DNA from: Synergistota bacterium | GTDB lineage: Bacteria; Synergistota; Synergistia; Synergistales; Synergistaceae | DNA: 64,000 nucleotides | Reading direction: 5' to 3' | NCBI GenBank assembly: GCA_023450745.1 | Contig: JAEXGR010000084.1 | Span: 9,955 to 73,954, forward strand | In this document: piece by piece, positions 1 to 8,607 of the stretch | Layout of the letters: every line of letters starts with the position of its first letter | Position numbering within the stretch: position 1 is the stretch's first letter | The notes under the pieces: model-generated | Told to the model about the DNA's origin: nothing | Databases searched by the model: none | What the model saw: the letters and a program-made list of their open reading frames with translations, nothing else | Position numbers and translations under genes: made by a program

Positions 1-1
1 T

Positions 2-41
2 GAAGAGAGGGGCGGCTGCCTCGGAAGCCGTCCCTCTCTTC
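2..41 (-). terminator. Likely intrinsic terminator after the sda-hyd operon
   Basis: A 16-bp stem (arms 2-17 and 26-41, one G-T pair) closes an 8-base loop just past the stop codon of the dihydropyrimidinase gene. Any run of T on the minus strand would fall outside the window, so the terminator call rests on the stem and its position. Confidence 0.6.
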
Positions 42-64
42 ATGCCGGAAACGTCAAGCGTTTG

Positions 65-1432
65 TTATCTATCTCCCAGCTTCCGCCGCACCAGGCGGCC
101 ATGCGGCGCCTCATCGGTAAGCAGGCCGGCTTTGAGCAGCCGTCTGCCGCGCAGCCAGAGGTCGGTCACGCAGCCGTTGACGGTCATCCCCTCATAGGGA
201 GTATAGTCGACCCGCTGGTGGAGGGAGGCGGCGGAAAGTTTTCTGCTCTGCGCGGGGTCAATGAGAATCAGGTCCGCGTCGGCGCCCGCCTCTATCCGGC
301 CTTTATCTTTCAGGCCGAGGATCGCCGCGGGGTTTGTCGCGGTAACGGCGACAAAACGCTCGAGCGAGAGGCGGTTTTTCATCACGCCTTCGGAGAAGAG
401 CAGCTCCATGCGCGTCTCAATACCCGGTATGCCGCCGGGGCTTTTAAAGATATTCTCCGCCCCCAGCCGCTCCTTGTCGGCGCGGCTGAAAGAACAATGG
501 TCGGTGCCGACCGTGTCGATGTCGCCCTGCGCTAAGGCGCGCCAGAGGCGGCTGCAGTCCCCCTGCCCGCGCAGCGGCGGGGCCATCACGTAATCGAGCC
601 CGTTTTCCTTTTGATAACAACTCTCGGTGAGCGTCAGGTACTGCGGGCAAGTCTCGACAAAGACGCGCTGCCCGGCGCGGCGCGCGCGGATCGCCTCTTC
701 AAGCGCCTCCTTCGTCGAGAGATGGACGATGTAGACGGGCGATTCGGCGGCCCGCGCAAGGGCGAGAACGCGCCGCACAGCCTCCGCCTCGCAATAGCCG
801 GGGCGGCTGCGCGGCCAGCAGCGATAGTCCGTCGGCAGCTTTTCCTGATATGCCTCCGCGAGGCCGTTCACAACCGCGTTGTTCTCGCAGTGATAGAAAA
901 GCAGCCCCCCCGCCTCATTCATCGCCCGCATCAGCGGGAAGATCTCCTCGTCGGTCAGCCGCCCCGCATAGGTGGTATAAACCTTGCCGGTCGGAAAACC
1001 CTGCGCAACCGCCGCCGGCAGCTCACGCGCGACCTCCCCGTCGTAACGCTGAAAGACAAGGTGGACGCCGAAGTCCGTGTAGGAGGCCCCCTCGCCCGCC
1101 GCAACGGTCAGCCCGACGGCCTCTGAAAGCGGCGCGCCGGCGGCGGTAAAGCCAGGGTGCTCGACGATGGCGGTCGTACCGCCGAAGACAGCGGCGCGCG
1201 TCGCCGCCGGAAAGCCGTCGGAGACCCTGTTGTCCCCGGACTGTAAAATAACGTGCGTATGCGGGTCGACGCCGCCGGGAAGCAGGTAACGGCCCGCGGC
1301 GTCCACCACCTCGGCGCCGCCGCAGTAAAGCGAACCGCCGACGGCGGCAATCTTTTCACCCTCGATCAGCAGGTCGCCGCGGAAGGAGCGCTCCGCCGTC
1401 CCAATAATCCCATTCTTTATCAGTATCGTCAT
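65..1432 (-). CDS. hydA: Dihydropyrimidinase / D-hydantoinase
   Basis: Cyclic amidohydrolase of 455 residues, the usual length for dihydropyrimidinases, which open dihydropyrimidine or 5-substituted hydantoin rings in the cytoplasm. The binuclear metal site is visible: the HTH pair at residues 58-60 in GVDPHTH, a likely carboxylated Lys150 followed five residues later by Tyr155, His181, His237 and Asp311 in GTDH. This spacing fits hydantoinases better than allantoinase or dihydroorotase. It is the last gene of a minus-strand run, four bases after sdaAA. The pairing with serine dehydratase suggests amino acid or N-carbamoyl compound catabolism, but the true substrate cannot be read from sequence. 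Confidence 0.85.
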   Translation of the reverse strand: MTILIKNGIIGTAERSFRGDLLIEGEKIAAVGGSLYCGGAEVVDAAGRYLLPGGVDPHTHVILQSGDNRVSDGFPAATRAAVFGGTTAIVEHPGFTAAGAPLSEAVGLTVAAGEGASYTDFGVHLVFQRYDGEVARELPAAVAQGFPTGKVYTTYAGRLTDEEIFPLMRAMNEAGGLLFYHCENNAVVNGLAEAYQEKLPTDYRCWPRSRPGYCEAEAVRRVLALARAAESPVYIVHLSTKEALEEAIRARRAGQRVFVETCPQYLTLTESCYQKENGLDYVMAPPLRGQGDCSRLWRALAQGDIDTVGTDHCSFSRADKERLGAENIFKSPGGIPGIETRMELLFSEGVMKNRLSLERFVAVTATNPAAILGLKDKGRIEAGADADLILIDPAQSRKLSAASLHQRVDYTPYEGMTVNGCVTDLWLRGRRLLKAGLLTDEAPHGRLVRRKLGDR

Positions 1433-1436
1433 CAGA

Positions 1437-2312
1437 TCAGCCTCCGATCCTCTCCATCCGGTCCCGCATAAGTTCGGCGGCCGTCTGGGTTACGGCAAGC
1501 CCGCCCTGCGAGGTCTCGCGCAGCGCGGGAGCCATCATCCGGCCAATCTGCCCCATCGAGTCGATCACCTCGTCAAGCGGAATCACCGACTCTATCCCCG
1601 CGAGCGCCATATCGGCGCAGAGCGTGCCGTTCGCCACGAGAATGCCGTTGCGCTTTATACAGGGACACTCCACAAGGCCGCCGACGGGGTCGCAGGTCAG
1701 GCCGAGCACAGATTTAAAGGTCATCGCCGCGGCGTGGGCGCACATCGCGGGCGTGCCCCCCTGCAAAAAGGCGAGCGCCGCCGCGCCCATCGCGGCGGCC
1801 GCGCCGCACTCGGCCTGACAGCCGCCGTCCGCGCCCGCAAGGGTCGCGCGGAAAGCCGTCACTTCGCCCACTGCGCCCGCCGTTATCAGCGCGTCAACCA
1901 GCAGCGCCTCCGTATCCTGGCCCTCGCCGCGGAAAAATTCCCAGGCAAAGAGCATCCCCGGAATTATGCCGCAGCTGCCGGCGGTCGGGGCCGCGACGAT
2001 GCGTCCCATCGCCGCGTTATAGGAGGCCACCTCCATCGCCGTCGCGGAGGCGGCGAGGATAAAGTCCCCCGACATCCCGCCGCGGTAGGCGCGCAGCTTG
2101 GGGCCCATCGGCGGCTCGATGCGGCAGGGCGCCGTGTTCGCGCAGGCCTCGCGGACGCTGCGGCGCATATCGGCGAGGCGCTCCGCCATTTTTGCCCGAA
2201 TCTCCGCCGCGGGAACGCCGGTCTCCGCCGCGTCAAGGATGAGGACCGCCTCGGGAAAGCTGATCTTTTTATCGCCCGCGAGTTTTACAATCTTCTCCAC
2301 AGCCTTCAGCAT
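1437..2312 (-). CDS. sdaAA: L-serine dehydratase, alpha (iron-sulfur) subunit
   Basis: Catalytic subunit (291 residues) of the two-chain, iron-sulfur-dependent L-serine dehydratase that deaminates serine to pyruvate and ammonia. The family cysteines are present: Cys114 in AGSCGIIPG, Cys207 in LTCDPVGG and the ECPC pair at 216-218, which hold the [4Fe-4S] cluster in characterised relatives. The ATG directly follows the TAA of the beta-subunit gene, so the two are translationally coupled. The chain fits the separate-subunit type found in clostridia and related anaerobes rather than the fused E. coli type. Confidence 0.93.
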   Translation of the reverse strand: MLKAVEKIVKLAGDKKISFPEAVLILDAAETGVPAAEIRAKMAERLADMRRSVREACANTAPCRIEPPMGPKLRAYRGGMSGDFILAASATAMEVASYNAAMGRIVAAPTAGSCGIIPGMLFAWEFFRGEGQDTEALLVDALITAGAVGEVTAFRATLAGADGGCQAECGAAAAMGAAALAFLQGGTPAMCAHAAAMTFKSVLGLTCDPVGGLVECPCIKRNGILVANGTLCADMALAGIESVIPLDEVIDSMGQIGRMMAPALRETSQGGLAVTQTAAELMRDRMERIGG

Positions 2313-2978
2313 TTAGTCTTCCCCCTCGATCCCGATCACCCGGACTATCCCCGGATGGAGATTTTTTATAACTTCCGTATCGACGTGCCCTTCGGCGGAG
2401 TCAAGCTCGATGACCATCGTCGCGAGGCCGCCGCGCGTGTCGCGATGGAGCTTCATCGTCGCGATATTCACATTGTGCGCCGAAAGGTACGACGTGACCG
2501 CGCTCACGACGCCCTGCACGTCCCGGTTCATTATTATTACCGCGGGCAGGGTGCAGGAGATATCCACCTGAAAACCGTCCAGCTTGTGGAGGATGACCGC
2601 GCCGCCGCCGACGGAATAACCGACCGCCTCCAGCGTGCGGCCGCCGTCGCCGCCGACGACGACCCGCACAGAGTTGGGATGCGCGCCCGCCACCTCTTCC
2701 GTATAAAAATGAAAATCCAGCCCCGCGGCGCGCGCCAACTCCAGCGCGTCCCTGATGGCGGGGTCGTCCTGCGACATCCCCATGAGCCCCGCGATCAACG
2801 CCTTATCCGTCCCGTGCCCCGCGCCGGTGCTCGCAAAGCTGCCGCGCATATATAGATCCGCCCTCTTTACGTCTCCGCCCCAGCACATGCGGACGATACG
2901 GCCGATATGGGCCGCGCCGGCCGTGTGGCTCGAAGAGGGGCCGGTCATCACCGGTCCGATTATTTCCCAAACGGGCAT
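2313..2978 (-). CDS. sdaAB: L-serine dehydratase, beta subunit
   Basis: Beta subunit of 221 residues that pairs with the adjacent alpha subunit. The N-terminus carries the family signature GPSSSHTAGA (residues 13-22). The C-terminal third (from about residue 145) reads as an ACT domain, a small ligand-binding fold seen at the end of these beta chains. It is the first gene of the minus-strand sdaAB-sdaAA-hydA run. A GAGGTGAT Shine-Dalgarno stretch lies just upstream of the ATG. Confidence 0.93.
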   Translation of the reverse strand: MPVWEIIGPVMTGPSSSHTAGAAHIGRIVRMCWGGDVKRADLYMRGSFASTGAGHGTDKALIAGLMGMSQDDPAIRDALELARAAGLDFHFYTEEVAGAHPNSVRVVVGGDGGRTLEAVGYSVGGGAVILHKLDGFQVDISCTLPAVIIMNRDVQGVVSAVTSYLSAHNVNIATMKLHRDTRGGLATMVIELDSAEGHVDTEVIKNLHPGIVRVIGIEGED

Positions 2979-3216
2979 CTCATCACCTCAGTTTTTATCA
3001 TCTTGCTACCTCAGCTTATCTTATATTATGGCGGGCCAATTGACAAACGGCGGAGTAAACGGCGCGGGGCGGGCACGCCTTACGCTGTACTTTTATTCAC
3101 GAACTTGCTATTCGATAAATTTTCGCTATTTTGTATCTTCTGAAAAAATTTACATACTGTCGCCGGAGCCAAACTTAGTGTATAGTCTTGCCCATTATCA
3201 CAAGGGAGATGGAGAG

Positions 3217-4686
3217 ATGCTTTTAAATCATCTGATCAATGTAAAGCGCTGGGTAATAAGGAGTATCGCGGGGGCGTACCTGCGCAGCAGAGAGATGCCG
3301 GGCGGCAGTTACGTACAGGACAGCGACTTCCGGCAAAGCGTCAAGAGACTGCCCTTCGTGCACATTCCGCCGGGTTCCCCGGCCAAATACCGCTGCTGCG
3401 TCTATAAAGAGCGCGCGATCGTCCGCCTGCGCGTCTTAGCCGGACTTGGCTTCAGCGTGGAAGCCGACGATGAAATGACCTCTCTGCTCGAATATGCCGA
3501 CCGGGCGCTGAAAAGAAATCAGATCGAAGGGCCGGCGCTGACAATCATCGATATCGCCTGCAAAGGCTGCGTCAACGCCCGCTATTACGTCACCGAACTC
3601 TGCCAGGGCTGCCTTGCGCGCCCCTGCGAAAGCGTCTGCCCCTTCGGAGCCATCCACGTAGTGGACGGGCATTCGACAATAGACAAGACAAAGTGCCGGA
3701 ACTGCGGCCGCTGCAAAGAGGTCTGCCCATATCACGCGATCGCCAAGATCGCCGTCCCCTGCGAAGAGAGCTGCCCGACAAACGCGATACAGAAGGACGA
3801 AAACGGCGTCGCCTCCGTCGACCACGCCAAGTGCATCAGCTGCGGCTGCTGCGTCGCCGCCTGCCCCTTCGGAGCGGTCCTGGAGCGCAGTCAGATTGTG
3901 GATATCGTGCGCGCGCTCGACAGCCGCAAACAGATATACGCGCTCGTGGCCCCCGCGATCGCGGGGCAATTCGAGGCCAGCTTCGGACAGCTCGTCACCG
4001 CGATAAGAGAGCTCGGCTTCTCCGACGTCGTCGAGGTGGCGCTGGGAGCGGACAAGACGGCCGTGAACGAGGCGGAGGAGCTGCGCGAGCGCATGGAGCA
4101 AAATCGCCCCTTCATGACCACTTCCTGCTGCCCCGCCTATATCCAGGCCGCGCGCCGCCACATGCCGGAGCTCACGCCGCACATCTCCGACACGCCGACG
4201 CCGATGCATTTCACCGCCGAGATGATGAAGACAAAGAACCCCCGCAACGTTAACGTCTTCATCGGCCCCTGCGTCGCAAAGCGCAAAGAGGCAATGGAAG
4301 ATTCCTGCGTCGATTACGTCATGACCTTTGAGGAACTCGCGGCGCTCTTTGAGGCGGCGGGGATCGACCCCTCAAAATGCGAAGCGGCGGAGCTCAAAAA
4401 GAACGCCTCCGCCCAGGGACGCGGTTTCGCGATCAGCGGCGGCGTCGCCGCGGCGGTCAAATGCGCGCTCGGCGAAGAGACCGAAGTCCGCACCACCTGC
4501 ATAAACGGCCTCAGCAGAGCCGCGATGGCGCAGCTGAAAGCCTACGCGAAAAACGGCGCGCCCTTTGACCTCATCGAGGTGATGACCTGCCCCGGCGGCT
4601 GCATCAGCGGCGCGGGCGTGGCAATGCGCGACAAAAAGGCTAAAGAGGGCGTGGAAAAATTCGTCAAGGAGAGCGCGCCATTATAA
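3217..4686 (+). CDS. Monomeric [FeFe] hydrogenase, group B-like
   Basis: Iron-only hydrogenase of 489 residues, catalysing reversible proton reduction with electrons from ferredoxin. The ATG at 3217 is chosen because AAGGGAGATGG precedes it and the open frame upstream has no family features. Residues 115-141 hold a first cysteine-rich stretch; CxxCxxCxxxCP at 160-170 and CxxCxxC...CP at 206-216 bind [4Fe-4S] clusters. The H-cluster ligands are all present: TSCCPAY (302-308), GPCVAK (350-355) and MTCPGGC (456-462). TSCCPAY, with Ala instead of Gly before the aromatic residue, points to group B rather than the prototypic group A. No NADH-binding partner subunits are adjacent, so it probably works alone or with ferredoxin. 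Confidence 0.9.
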   Translation: MLLNHLINVKRWVIRSIAGAYLRSREMPGGSYVQDSDFRQSVKRLPFVHIPPGSPAKYRCCVYKERAIVRLRVLAGLGFSVEADDEMTSLLEYADRALKRNQIEGPALTIIDIACKGCVNARYYVTELCQGCLARPCESVCPFGAIHVVDGHSTIDKTKCRNCGRCKEVCPYHAIAKIAVPCEESCPTNAIQKDENGVASVDHAKCISCGCCVAACPFGAVLERSQIVDIVRALDSRKQIYALVAPAIAGQFEASFGQLVTAIRELGFSDVVEVALGADKTAVNEAEELRERMEQNRPFMTTSCCPAYIQAARRHMPELTPHISDTPTPMHFTAEMMKTKNPRNVNVFIGPCVAKRKEAMEDSCVDYVMTFEELAALFEAAGIDPSKCEAAELKKNASAQGRGFAISGGVAAAVKCALGEETEVRTTCINGLSRAAMAQLKAYAKNGAPFDLIEVMTCPGGCISGAGVAMRDKKAKEGVEKFVKESAPL

Positions 4687-4731
4687 CTCAAACAGAAAAT
4701 TATTAAATAGACGCCTTAAAATTCATGATAC

Positions 4732-4779
4732 CGCCGAAAGAAACTCTTAAAAAATAAGTGTGCTTTCGGCGTATTTTTA
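4732..4779 (+). terminator. Intrinsic terminator after the hydrogenase gene
   Basis: Nine-base arms CGCCGAAAG (4732-4740) and CTTTCGGCG (4763-4771) form a perfect stem around an A-rich loop, followed by TATTTTTAT. Confidence 0.8.
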
Positions 4780-4902
4780 TGTGTGCCAAGATAGCGGCAT
4801 ACCGTTGTATATTTTATGTTATGTATATTCAATCAAAATCAAAGTTATTTTTCTCCGATCTTTTACCTAGATCTCAATAATTTGGGAAAAAGATAAACGC
4901 TC

Positions 4903-4940
4903 TTGACAATTTAAGTACTTGTATGTATTTTATTAAGTAC
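4903..4940 (+). promoter_or_regulatory. Promoter and likely operator of the NhaC operon
   Basis: TTGACA at 4903-4908 is a consensus -35 box; an AT-rich -10 (TATTTT, 4926-4931) lies 17 bases on. An identical 8-mer, TTAAGTAC, occurs at 4911-4918 and 4933-4940, 22 bases apart (two helical turns), inside and just past the promoter. This placement suits a repressor site, and the convergent GntR-family gene downstream is the obvious candidate. The operator role is inferred. Confidence 0.6.
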
Positions 4941-5034
4941 ACAATTTTGCATAACACTTTAAGGAGGCTGTAGTTTAAACCTTAACACAACGGTACGTGG
5001 CAATATTTCAATTAAAGAAAATGAGGTGTAATTA

Positions 5035-6555
5035 ATGAGTGATTATGGATTAATTTCTGTTGTACCTCCACTTCTTGCGATTTTTTTAGCATTCAAAACG
5101 AAAGACACGGTAGTATCGTTATTTACGAGTATCTTTGTCGGTGTCTTAATTTTTACAAAAGGTAATTTATATTCCGCGCTTGTAGAAATGTGGCAAACTT
5201 TTATTTTTAAGCAGGTTTCCGCACCTTGGAATGCGGAGCTCTTGGTACTGATAACTGCTATTGGAGTATTCATTTCTTTGATTGAAGAATCTGGGAGTAT
5301 AGAATCGCTCGCAAAAAATGTTTCCCATTTTATAGGGAGCCGGGTCAAAGTACAGATTAGCGCTTGGGTTACCGGGCTTATTCTATTTTTTTCTGATTCC
5401 GCCAATTGCCTGATTTTGGGTCCGGTATTTCGCCCGTTAGCAGACCGTTTTGGCGTATCGCGCGAAAAGCTCGCATATATTGTTGACAGCACCGCCTCTC
5501 CGGTATGTATGCTGGTTCCTATCTCTACATGGGCAATACTTATTGGGGGGATAATAGAGGCGTCGTTAAAAGATAACGGCATTGAAATGGACATTTTGAC
5601 ATCATATGCGAAATGTTTACCGTATCAATATTATACGATACTTGCGGTTTTCCTCGTCCCTCTTGTTGCGCTCTCCCGTAAAGACTTCGGGCCAATGGCT
5701 GATGCCGAGCGCCTCGCAATAGAAGGAAAATCAAAGTACCTGCTGAAAAACGAAGATGATTCCCCAAAGGCCAATTCTCACAAAAAGGAGAGTCCCGCGT
5801 TTATCGCCTTGGTTTCCATGCTTATTCTGCTATTTGTCATTTTCTCCATGCTGATCAGCTTTGGCTTCCCGGGTGAAGTGAAAAGCGGCAATGTCAGAAT
5901 CTCTCTTGTCACTGCCTATTCAATCGGTTCCCTCGGATGCATGGCAATGCTCGTGTGGAAAAAAATCATGACTCTGCCGGAGGCTATTGATTGCGCGATA
6001 AAAGGCGCAAAAAATATGTCATATATCATCATTATCTTTATCGCGGCGCTAACCTTGGGAAATATTTGCAGCGTACTTGGAACCGGCAAGTTTCTCGCCC
6101 GTGTGACCGTCCCATATATCCATTCCGTACTTGTACCTGCGCTTGTATTTATCCTTGGTATGCTAATAAGTTTTTCCACCGGTACCGCCAACGGTACGCA
6201 GGCCATTTTGATACCGCTTGCCATACCGCTGGCGATAAGCAGCGGAGCGCCGCTTTTCGTGACTATAGGAGCGGCGGCGGCCGGCGGCCTCTTCGGAGAT
6301 CACTGTTCCCCAATATCGGATACTACCATATTGTCGTCAATGGGCAGCGGATGCGAGCCGCTAGACCATGTCAGGACACAGATTCCATATACGCTGATAG
6401 CCGCAATCGTTTCCACACTGGCTTATCTGGTCAGCAGCTTCACGGAGTACAACGTTGTTGTTATCATCGGCTCTTTTATATTGATGTACTTACTGTTCAA
6501 CATAGGATGGAAATTATCCCTTTCATGGGATAAAAAGCGCGGCAAAATAGCATAA
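5035..6555 (+). CDS. NhaC-family Na+/H+ antiporter-like transporter
   Basis: Integral membrane protein of 506 residues with about 11-12 hydrophobic segments and a hydrophilic stretch near residues 220-255. The overall pattern, including FFSDSANCLILGPVFRPLADRF, the STASPVCMLVPISTWA segment and GDHCSPISDTTILSS near residue 425, matches the NhaC superfamily, whose members exchange Na+ for protons or for organic acids. An AGGTGTAATTA Shine-Dalgarno region precedes the ATG. Codon use is more AT-rich than in neighbouring operons, hinting at a separate origin. The two following genes sit 19 and 1 bases apart, so the transported substrate probably relates to them. Confidence 0.85.
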   Translation: MSDYGLISVVPPLLAIFLAFKTKDTVVSLFTSIFVGVLIFTKGNLYSALVEMWQTFIFKQVSAPWNAELLVLITAIGVFISLIEESGSIESLAKNVSHFIGSRVKVQISAWVTGLILFFSDSANCLILGPVFRPLADRFGVSREKLAYIVDSTASPVCMLVPISTWAILIGGIIEASLKDNGIEMDILTSYAKCLPYQYYTILAVFLVPLVALSRKDFGPMADAERLAIEGKSKYLLKNEDDSPKANSHKKESPAFIALVSMLILLFVIFSMLISFGFPGEVKSGNVRISLVTAYSIGSLGCMAMLVWKKIMTLPEAIDCAIKGAKNMSYIIIIFIAALTLGNICSVLGTGKFLARVTVPYIHSVLVPALVFILGMLISFSTGTANGTQAILIPLAIPLAISSGAPLFVTIGAAAAGGLFGDHCSPISDTTILSSMGSGCEPLDHVRTQIPYTLIAAIVSTLAYLVSSFTEYNVVVIIGSFILMYLLFNIGWKLSLSWDKKRGKIA

Positions 6556-6574
6556 ATAACAGGAGGAACTGAAG

Positions 6575-7039
6575 ATGAGCAAGTTTATTGAAGTTGAGTT
6601 TCCAGAGGCCGGCATCACAGTAACGGCGCTGCTGAACGAGGCCGAAGAGCCTGAAATGTGTGAGCGTTTTTGGGAACTATTGAAAGAACCGCTTAAGACC
6701 ATGAATTGTCACACACTTTCTACCGGCTGCCTTTTTGACGCCCGTCCACGCCCGCCAAAGCATCCCGTAAAAATAGGTTTTCAAGCATCTAACCTAGCTA
6801 AGGTAAAAAGGCTGTATTCGGAACTTACCCCGGGGATGCTCCTTTATTCCGGATATGAGATCACAACGTGCTACGGCACACATGTTACGGAACCGCTATC
6901 GACATCGGGGTCATATATTGCCCAGGTAATAGATGAAGATCTGGATAAATATTATGCGGCGGGAAAGTATGTTTGGGACGCGCAGTCTTATGAACACAAA
7001 CCAACAATGACGATATTCCGCAGAAAAGAGGCATTCTAA
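6575..7039 (+). CDS. DUF3830-like (cyclophilin-fold) protein
   Basis: Cytoplasmic protein of 154 residues without signal peptide or membrane segments. The spacing of MLLYSGYEITTCYGTH and the SGSYIAQV segment resembles the DUF3830 group of small cyclophilin-like proteins, which often lie beside transporters and amidohydrolases. No biochemical role is established for that group as far as I know. A perfect AGGAGG precedes the ATG. It lies between a transporter and an unrecognised protein in a three-gene operon. The family call is from recollection of sequence pattern and could be wrong. Confidence 0.5.
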   Translation: MSKFIEVEFPEAGITVTALLNEAEEPEMCERFWELLKEPLKTMNCHTLSTGCLFDARPRPPKHPVKIGFQASNLAKVKRLYSELTPGMLLYSGYEITTCYGTHVTEPLSTSGSYIAQVIDEDLDKYYAAGKYVWDAQSYEHKPTMTIFRRKEAF

Positions 7040-7040
7040 T

Positions 7041-7601
7041 ATGAGCAATAACTGGATAGACGTAAAAGAAATGATAGAGGCAGAGATCGATAAAAATTGG
7101 TGGGAGGAGCCAATCGAAGTCAAGATGAGCCGGGAAGGAGTATTTCCCAGTGGAGCAGGGGCACACGGGCAATATATGGGGAACTTGTTTTTCCTTGTGA
7201 GCGATACGCAGGCTATGGGGTGGTGGACGGCGGCCCCCGCGATACAGCAGGCCTTAAGAGATGATTCTTTTTCTTTGGATCACTGCAAAAAGATGTGGAT
7301 ATATATCAACAAACACATGTGCCATCTTATGGGCGACGCAACAGGCGCCGGAACAAATTGCCCTGCGCCCTGGCTTAACTTGCCAAAATTCAGCGAATTC
7401 TGCGACGCCATCATAGACAGTTTCGACAGTATCAATACAAAAGACGAATTTTGGGACCTCATATGGAGCTGGCAAAATTATGTAAACTGTATGAATCGTT
7501 GGTTCCAGATGATTTTCCCCATGGAATTTGGCTTGGCGCTGAAGAGAAATACAAGGGAACGGGTCAAAGAATTAGAAGAATACAACAAAGTTTGGGATTA
7601 A
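7041..7601 (+). CDS. Unrecognised protein of the NhaC operon
   Basis: Soluble protein of 186 residues that I do not recognise. It is rich in Trp (about ten), with a WWEEP stretch near residue 21, a GAGAHGQYMGN loop near residue 36, GWWTAAPA near 60 and HMCHLMGDATGAGTNC near residues 92-107, which carries two His and two Cys that might bind a metal. No signal peptide or membrane helix is visible. The ATG follows the DUF3830-like stop by one base, so the two are co-translated and probably act together. A terminator follows about 30 bases after the stop. Confidence 0.75.
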   Translation: MSNNWIDVKEMIEAEIDKNWWEEPIEVKMSREGVFPSGAGAHGQYMGNLFFLVSDTQAMGWWTAAPAIQQALRDDSFSLDHCKKMWIYINKHMCHLMGDATGAGTNCPAPWLNLPKFSEFCDAIIDSFDSINTKDEFWDLIWSWQNYVNCMNRWFQMIFPMEFGLALKRNTRERVKELEEYNKVWD

Positions 7602-7628
7602 GACCAGAGCTTTATATTGTAAGAGGAG

Positions 7629-7664
7629 AAAACTGGGGGCTCTCGCAAGCCTCCAGTTTTTTTA
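7629..7664. terminator. Bidirectional terminator between converging genes
   Basis: AAACTGGGGGC (from 7630) pairs with GCCTCCAGTTT (to 7659) with one G-T pair, flanked by T runs on the right and A runs on the left, so it can stop both the NhaC operon and the converging regulator gene. The stop codon of the latter overlaps the T run. Confidence 0.7.
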
Positions 7665-8336
7665 ATGCCATTTTCTCTGCACTAGAAGCTCATAGGTCGC
7701 CGTGATATGCTCCCGCATCACCAGTTCCGCATAAACAGGATCTTTGCTTTGAATGGCTTCAAAGAGCACTTCGTGCTCGTCACAGCTTTTAAAACTGCCG
7801 TCAGGCGACTGTTCGTTATTTGCCGGCGCGCTTCCCATATAAAAACTATCAAAGAAAAACAGGTACAGCTGGCTGCGCCATATCAGCTGTTTTACAGGCT
7901 TTACAAAATATTCGTTCTGCGAAGCGGCGACTATCGCCAGATGTATCTTTTCATTTACGAGGTAAATCTCTTCTTTCCTGTCATTGAAGATGGCTTTTTC
8001 TTCTTCCAGAAGAGATTTCATCCGCTTTATATCTATAGCGTTACAACGGGCGGCCGCCTTTTTTGCACAGTCACATTCTACAAGCATACGAAAGCTATAA
8101 AGGTTATCCAAGTCGCGCCTTGAAAGCATGGGGACAAAACACCCCCTGTTATTGCTGCTGTCAAGCAATCCATCGGAAACAAGCCGCTTCATGGCATTCC
8201 TGACCGGAGTTCTGCTTAGGCCAAGCTCTTCCGCCACTTGTTTTTCCACAACAGGCGATCCAGGAGGACACTGATGAAACACGATCATGTTGATTACCGA
8301 GCGATATGCTCTTTCTTCTGCAGATTCCATTGTCAC
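7662..8336 (-). CDS. GntR family (FadR/FCD subfamily) transcriptional regulator
   Basis: About 224 residues: an N-terminal winged helix (EKQVAEELGLSRTPVRNAMKRL is typical of GntR proteins) followed by an all-helical FCD ligand-binding domain. A GTG at 8336 is preferred as start because GGGAGGG lies six bases upstream; an ATG two codons further on (8330) is an alternative. FCD proteins usually sense carboxylic acids and repress nearby catabolic or transport genes. It converges on the NhaC operon, whose promoter contains direct repeats, so it is the likely local regulator; this link is inferred. Confidence 0.88.
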   Translation of the reverse strand: MTMESAEERAYRSVINMIVFHQCPPGSPVVEKQVAEELGLSRTPVRNAMKRLVSDGLLDSSNNRGCFVPMLSRRDLDNLYSFRMLVECDCAKKAAARCNAIDIKRMKSLLEEEKAIFNDRKEEIYLVNEKIHLAIVAASQNEYFVKPVKQLIWRSQLYLFFFDSFYMGSAPANNEQSPDGSFKSCDEHEVLFEAIQSKDPVYAELVMREHITATYELLVQRKWH

Positions 8337-8499
8337 GGTATCCCTCCCGCGCTTACCGGTATTTATACAGTATAATAGCATATCATGAATTTAAGGAATG
8401 TGTTTCCTTTTCTTAGCCAATGATTGCCCCATCCGCACAAAAAATTAGATTCTATTTCCGGTCTTTTTATAACCATCCGATATACGGCGGTTTCATCTA

Positions 8500-8539
8500 G
8501 ACCAAGTAGAATGGGTTCAAGTCTCGTGTCACGCCGCCA
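8500..8539 (+). other. Possible tRNA 3'-end fragment
   Basis: The stretch from 8511 to 8539 contains GGGTTCAAGTC, a good match to the T-arm consensus GTTCRANYC, followed about 20 bases later by GCCGCCA. No matching 5' half, D-arm or anticodon arm is found upstream, so it is not a complete gene. It may be a relic or integration scar, or chance. Confidence 0.25.
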
Positions 8540-8607
8540 GAATAAACGAAGGAGCGCCGCCCAAAGGCAAAATACGCCGCCGGCGGTTTTGTTATTCAGT
8601 TACTCGG

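Noticed and set aside
8461..8545. Complete tRNA gene
   Set aside because: Only a T-arm-like part fits; no complementary acceptor strand, D-arm or anticodon arm lies upstream.
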